17,978 bases of DNA, taken from positions 1 through 17,978 of the forward strand of contig CANGOK010000034.1 in the NCBI GenBank assembly GCA_947455285.1. The letters are read 5' to 3'. The translations under genes and the position numbers were made by a program. This stretch comes from Beijerinckiaceae bacterium (GTDB lineage Bacteria; Pseudomonadota; Alphaproteobacteria; Rhizobiales; Beijerinckiaceae). Shown here in pieces: positions 14,333-17,978 of the stretch (the stretch's first letter is position 1; the number at the start of each line of letters is the position of its first letter). Under the pieces are notes generated by a model. The model did no database searches and was not told where the DNA came from. It saw only the letters and a list, made by a program, of their open reading frames with translations.

Positions 14333-15280
14333 ATGTCCGACCGTCTGGGCCCTGCTCTTTCTGAGCCCATCTTCAAGCGCATCACGATCATCGGCCTTGG
14401 CCTGATCGGCTCCTCCATCGCGCGCGCGGCGCGGCGCATGAATGCGGCTGGCGAGATCGTCGCGGCTGACGCATCGCCTTCTGTGCGCGCGCGGGTTCAG
14501 GAGATCGGCATCGCCGACAAGGTGGAGGCGGAGCTCGCCGACGCCGTGAAGGATTCTGATTTCGTCGTGCTCTGCGTGCCCGTGGGCGCCAATGGCGCGG
14601 TGGCTGAGGCGATTGGCCCGCATCTGAAATCGGGCGCCATCGTCTCCGACGTCGGCTCGGTTAAAAGCGCGGTGGTTGGCGCAGTGGCGCCGCATCTGCC
14701 CGCAGGTGTCGGCTTCGTGCCTGCACATCCGGTCGCGGGCACTGAACATTCAGGTCCGGACGCGGGCTTCGCTGCGCTCTTTTTCGGCCGCTGGTGCATC
14801 CTCACGCCGCCCGAAGGCGCGGATGCCGATCATGTGGCGAAGGTCCAGAGCTTCTGGCGCGCCATCGGCTCTAATGTCGAAGTGATGACGCCAAGCCACC
14901 ATGATCTCGTGCTCGCCATCACCAGCCATGTGCCGCATCTCATCGCTTATAACATCGTCGGCACGGCGGCGGATCTTGAAGAGGTCACGCAGTCCGAAGT
15001 GATCAAATTCTCGGCGGGCGGCTTTCGCGATTTCACGCGCATCGCGGCGTCCGATCCCACGATGTGGCGCGACATCTTCCTGCATAACAAGGACGCTGTC
15101 CTTGAGATGCTCGGACGCTTCAACGAGGATCTCGCAGCGCTTCAACGCATGATCCGCTGGGGCGATGGCGATGGGCTCTTTGAGCTCTTCACACGCACCC
15201 GCGCCATCCGCCGCGGCATCATCGAGCAAGGTCAGGAAACCGCCTCGCCCGACTTCGGCCGCCGCGCCGCTGATCAGTAA
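14333..15280 (+). CDS. Prephenate/arogenate dehydrogenase family protein (TyrA/TyrC)
   Basis: This enzyme oxidatively decarboxylates prephenate or arogenate, giving hydroxyphenylpyruvate or tyrosine, with NAD(P). The 315-residue product opens with a Rossmann motif GLGLIGSS at 21-28; Asp in VAADAS at the end of strand two hints at NAD. Further family motifs are DVGSVK, HPVAGTEHSGP and a helical C-terminal dimerisation domain starting near SHHDLVLAITSHVPHLIAY. The substrate cannot be fixed by eye. I chose ATG 14333, with GGGAAGG about eight bases upstream, over a GTG at 14327 that overlaps the hisC stop. The end of the gene overlaps the convergent DUF2125 gene by seven bases. Confidence 0.93.
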   Translation: MSDRLGPALSEPIFKRITIIGLGLIGSSIARAARRMNAAGEIVAADASPSVRARVQEIGIADKVEAELADAVKDSDFVVLCVPVGANGAVAEAIGPHLKSGAIVSDVGSVKSAVVGAVAPHLPAGVGFVPAHPVAGTEHSGPDAGFAALFFGRWCILTPPEGADADHVAKVQSFWRAIGSNVEVMTPSHHDLVLAITSHVPHLIAYNIVGTAADLEEVTQSEVIKFSAGGFRDFTRIAASDPTMWRDIFLHNKDAVLEMLGRFNEDLAALQRMIRWGDGDGLFELFTRTRAIRRGIIEQGQETASPDFGRRAADQ

Positions 15281-16287
15281 AGCGGGCTCAGGATCACGGG
15301 CAGATGCAGCGGGCCGATTGAGGCGCGCCCACGCTCAAGATTGACTGGCAAGCGCAGCGCGTTGGCGCCGCCAGAGGCGAGCGGACCGAGATTGAAGCCC
15401 ATGCGCTGCAACACTGGCGCAAAGCCCGTAAGCTGCAAATCCATGCGGCCCGCAAGGCGATGCGCATCGTCGAGGCGGAGAGCGCCACTCGCCTCGACCC
15501 GCGTATCGCCCTTCGCGAATTTAAGATCGCGAACCTCCACATTGCCGCCAGCGAGGCGCCAGCGCTCCAGCGCCTGCGGGGCGCTCGCCGCACGGGCCGC
15601 ATCGACTTGAAGAACCGTCGCTGCGAAGAGCGCATCGACTGGTCCCGCGACGCCAGTGGCGACGTCAAGGACAGGCGCATCGAGCCTCGTCAACTTGACC
15701 GCAAAATCGAAGGCTGACGCAGCTGCATCGCGATCAGGATTGGGTCGCAGATGCGCTTCAAAACCGTCAGCTCTAAATGTGACGGGCGCCGCCTCCTTTG
15801 CTGTAACGCGCAGGACCGGCGCTTCAATTTCAAGCGAATGACGATCGAGCGCGCCCTGACGGATGCGATGACTGACGCGTAGATCTTTCCAGGCGAGCGA
15901 CAGATCAAGCGATCCATCCCGTGACTTGAAAACAAAGGGCGAGCCGACTTCAGCCAGCACCAGCGAGGGGTTGTAGAGATTGGCGGCGGCCAATACGTCG
16001 CCCGTCGACCCCAAACCTTCAAGCGCGCCCACCCGCCCGGTGAAGCTTGGCGATGCGCAGCGCACTTCAAGGCGGAACGGATAGCCCCCGACGCTGCGCG
16101 AAGGACAGGACCATTGACGGCCAAGGGCGCGCTCCTGCTCGAACCAATTGTCGAGCCCGGTCTGCGTCATTCCCGCTGCGACGTTCCAGAAAACAGACCA
16201 GCCGACCGCCGCCACGCCCAGGGCGGCGAGCGGCAGATAGAGCTTCCATCTCGTGGGGCGCGGCGGTTTGGTCGTTTGATCGGTCAT
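15274..16287 (-). CDS. DUF2125 domain-containing membrane-anchored protein
   Basis: The 337-residue product has a single N-terminal hydrophobic segment (about residues 14-36) after a short basic stretch, so it is probably anchored in the inner membrane with the bulk in the periplasm. Next comes the family-typical NWFEQERALGRQWSCPSRSVGGYPFRLEVRC, followed by a beta-rich domain. The function of DUF2125 is not known. I chose ATG 16287 because the anchor starts shortly after it; an upstream in-frame start at 16353 would add 22 residues, many basic, and reach almost to the divergent ChaC-like gene. The stop codon lies inside the end of the prephenate dehydrogenase gene. Confidence 0.85.
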   Translation of the reverse strand: MTDQTTKPPRPTRWKLYLPLAALGVAAVGWSVFWNVAAGMTQTGLDNWFEQERALGRQWSCPSRSVGGYPFRLEVRCASPSFTGRVGALEGLGSTGDVLAAANLYNPSLVLAEVGSPFVFKSRDGSLDLSLAWKDLRVSHRIRQGALDRHSLEIEAPVLRVTAKEAAPVTFRADGFEAHLRPNPDRDAAASAFDFAVKLTRLDAPVLDVATGVAGPVDALFAATVLQVDAARAASAPQALERWRLAGGNVEVRDLKFAKGDTRVEASGALRLDDAHRLAGRMDLQLTGFAPVLQRMGFNLGPLASGGANALRLPVNLERGRASIGPLHLPVILSPLY

Positions 16288-16354
16288 GCCGTGGGGTTCC
16301 AGTGATGATCCCAATATTTTATATCGATTGGGGCGATGAAATGACACGGTCACG

Positions 16355-16897
16355 ATGACAGACGAAAGTGAACTCTGGGTGTTCGGCTATGGCTCGCTCA
16401 TGTGGCGGCCGGGCTTTTCCTATGTCGAGCGACATCTGGCGACCGTGCATGGCTACCATCGCTCGCTCTGCGTCTACTCCCATGTGCATCGCGGCACGGC
16501 GACACGCCCGGGCCTCGTGCTCGGCCTTGACCGGGGCGGCTCTTGCCGGGGCGTCGCCTTTAAGGTGGCGGCTGAGGAGCGCGACGCGACCATCGCCTAT
16601 CTGCGCGAACGCGAGCAGGTGACCATGGTCTATCGCGAGGTCGTGCTGCGCACGCGGCTTGACGATGGACGCAATGTAAGGGCGATCGTCTACATCGTCG
16701 ACCAGCGCCACGGGCAATATGCGGGACGATTGCCGCAGGAGGAGATTCTGCGATTGGTGCGGCAGGGCGTTGGCGTGTCAGGCCGAAACCCGGCCTATGT
16801 CGCCGCCACCCACGATCATCTGACGCAGATCGGCGTCAGGGATGCGCAGCTCGCCGCCATAGCGGTGCGCCTCGGCGCCGACGAAGCCCTGCCCTGA
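16355..16897 (+). CDS. ChaC-like gamma-glutamylcyclotransferase
   Basis: Members of this family split gamma-glutamyl peptides, including glutathione in ChaC proteins, releasing 5-oxoproline. The 180-residue product has the substrate loop FGYGSLMWRPGF at 10-21, GYHRSLCVYSHVHRGT, and the probable catalytic Glu85 in AYLREREQ. VYIVDQRHGQYAGRL and the Gly-rich SGRNPAYVAATHDHL complete the ChaC profile. It lies divergent from the DUF2125 gene and abuts convergent plsC with no spacer; the shared hexamer TGATCA provides both stop codons. The ribosome site is weak. The family call is sure; glutathione as substrate is inference. Confidence 0.92.
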   Translation: MTDESELWVFGYGSLMWRPGFSYVERHLATVHGYHRSLCVYSHVHRGTATRPGLVLGLDRGGSCRGVAFKVAAEERDATIAYLREREQVTMVYREVVLRTRLDDGRNVRAIVYIVDQRHGQYAGRLPQEEILRLVRQGVGVSGRNPAYVAATHDHLTQIGVRDAQLAAIAVRLGADEALP

Positions 16898-17668
16898 TCA
16901 AACGGGCTCGCTCTCTGTGGGCACGGGGAAGGCGGCCTTCAGCGCAGGGTGACGCGCCAGCGCTTCTTCGGTGAGCCTTGTGCTGGCGGTCTCGATCTGA
17001 TCGGACAGCAGGCGCATGAAGGACTTCTTGTCCATGCCAGGCGGGATCGGCGGCATGAACTCAACCACGATCGTGCCGGGACGACGCAGGAACTGACGCC
17101 TCGGCCAGAACAGCCCGGAATTCAGTGCAGCAGGCACGCAAACGACGTCGCAGGAGCCATAGATGGCGGCGACGCCGGGTTTGTAGGACGGCGGGGCGTG
17201 AACGGGCCGACGCGTGCCTTCAGGAAAGACGATGATCTGGCGACCCTGCTCGAACAGGGCGCGGGATTTGCGCACCGCCTGCATAAGCGCCGAACCGCCG
17301 CGCGCGCGGTCGATGACGATTTGCTGGGAGCTGATCAGCATCCAGCCGAAAAAGGGGATGAAGGTCAGCTCGCGCTTCAGCAAGAAGGAATAATCCGGGC
17401 AGAAAAGCGTGAGGGCGAAAGTCTCCCAGACCGACTGATGCTTCGCCGCAAGGATGAAAGGCCCCTTGGGCACATTTTCAACGCCGCGAAACTCGACGCG
17501 GACGCCGCAGATGACGCGCAACAACCAGATCGAAACCCGCGCCCAGGTGCGCGCGAGCAAAAAGACGCCATGTCGGCCGAAGAACATGACGGGTGCGCCA
17601 AACACCACCAGCGCGAAGAGCACGATGTAGAAGGCGATGTTGAAGATGAGCGAGCGAAGAAAAAGCAT
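16898..17668 (-). CDS. plsC: 1-acyl-sn-glycerol-3-phosphate acyltransferase family protein (PlsC)
   Basis: PlsC-type enzymes acylate lysophosphatidic acid at the inner membrane to make phosphatidic acid. The 256-residue product has an N-terminal membrane helix (about 8-28), the acyltransferase block I as KHQSVWET with His77 and Glu82, an HX4E arrangement where HX4D is canonical, then KRELTFIPFFGW, and FPEGTR at 148-153. Related lysophospholipid acyltransferases may share the fold. I chose ATG 17668 since the family begins like MLFLRSLIFN; a TTG at 17686 preceded by AAGGGG would add six residues and is a fair alternative. It follows ydcF on the same strand, so both may share a transcript. Confidence 0.9.
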   Translation of the reverse strand: MLFLRSLIFNIAFYIVLFALVVFGAPVMFFGRHGVFLLARTWARVSIWLLRVICGVRVEFRGVENVPKGPFILAAKHQSVWETFALTLFCPDYSFLLKRELTFIPFFGWMLISSQQIVIDRARGGSALMQAVRKSRALFEQGRQIIVFPEGTRRPVHAPPSYKPGVAAIYGSCDVVCVPAALNSGLFWPRRQFLRRPGTIVVEFMPPIPPGMDKKSFMRLLSDQIETASTRLTEEALARHPALKAAFPVPTESEPV

Positions 17669-17711
17669 TCCGTTCTGATGCCCCAAGCCGCGCCCCTTGG
17701 AAAGAGGGCGA

Positions 17712-17978
17712 TCAGCGTCCCTGTAAAGAAAGCGCCGTCGGCGGAGGTTCGGTTGGCCGCCCCCGAAACGCGATGCGCGCGATCGCCGCGAGATATTTCA
17801 CATATTCTCCAGCCCACAAGCGCGCCACACCGACATCGTTCCACCATGCGCCATGACGCAGCCGGCCGGTGACGACAGGGAATGGGATCAACTCCGTGCC
17901 AGGCAATTCATGGCCAAGCTCGGCCAGAGCCCTGGGCATATGATAGTTGGATGTGACCACGATGACCGGACCACGCAA
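17712..17978 (-). CDS. ydcF: YdcF family (DUF218) protein, C-terminal fragment
   Basis: The last 88 codons of a minus-strand gene run off the right edge of the window. The fragment carries the DUF218 pattern VTSNYHMPRALAEL, followed by a strand ending in FPVVTG and an EYVKYLAA helix, as in YdcF/ElyC/SanA proteins. These are envelope-associated proteins of mostly unclear biochemical role; ElyC affects peptidoglycan synthesis. The gene ends 43 bases before the plsC ATG (25 before its TTG alternative), which suggests a common transcript. The start is outside the window, so length and any signal or membrane segment cannot be judged. Confidence 0.82.
   Translation of the reverse strand: MRGPVIVVTSNYHMPRALAELGHELPGTELIPFPVVTGRLRHGAWWNDVGVARLWAGEYVKYLAAIARIAFRGRPTEPPPTALSLQGR

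Noticed and set aside
16949..17872. 307-codon plus-strand frame across plsC and the end of ydcF
   Set aside because: It is antisense to two recognised genes and shows no domain.

Overview
The window reads as a block of core chromosome from an alphaproteobacterium, most likely of the order Hyphomicrobiales (Rhizobiales). The evidence is high G+C, densely packed genes, a DUF4167 protein between prmC and clpB, a metX-metW pair divergent from a chorismate mutase / hisC-type aminotransferase / prephenate dehydrogenase operon, and a DUF2125 / ChaC-like / plsC / ydcF block. The genus cannot be read from the sequence. I see no mobile element, CRISPR array, rRNA or tRNA, and no sign of recent transfer.

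Left part (1-6850), protein synthesis and protein quality control: the 3' end of htpG (Hsp90) runs straight into prmC (release-factor glutamine methyltransferase). A 373-base leader with several hairpins follows, then a DUF4167 protein with a disordered Arg/Gln-rich tail, then a strong hairpin terminator shared with the convergent small membrane protein ynfA. A TmoF/XylA-type [2Fe-2S]-FAD oxidoreductase on the minus strand has no oxygenase beside it. Divergent from it is clpB, with a consensus ribosome binding site, a possible heat-shock promoter and a strong terminator.

Middle part (6860-12250), envelope and methionine synthesis: on the minus strand a metZ/metB-like PLP enzyme is coupled by an ATGA overlap to a YihY-family membrane protein, followed by uppP (undecaprenyl-diphosphate phosphatase). 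tspO is divergent from the PLP enzyme, and its stop overlaps that of metW. metX-metW form a translationally coupled pair. metX has the best promoter in the window (TTGACT-N18-TATAAA) and a short leader holding a hairpin and a perfect 12-base palindrome. These look like candidate control elements, but I could not match them to a known methionine riboswitch.

Right part (12198-17978), aromatic amino acids and envelope: chorismate mutase, hisC-type aminotransferase and prephenate/arogenate dehydrogenase form one plus-strand operon towards tyrosine and phenylalanine. Its likely promoter overlaps that of metX face to face. A DUF2125 protein converges on it, a ChaC-like gamma-glutamylcyclotransferase lies divergent, and ydcF(partial)-plsC form a minus-strand envelope pair at the right edge.

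No clear new multi-gene system is present. The most unusual items are the structured leader of the DUF4167 gene, the metX/chorismate mutase control region, the orphan oxygenase-type reductase, and the uncharacterised C-terminal half of the chorismate mutase.
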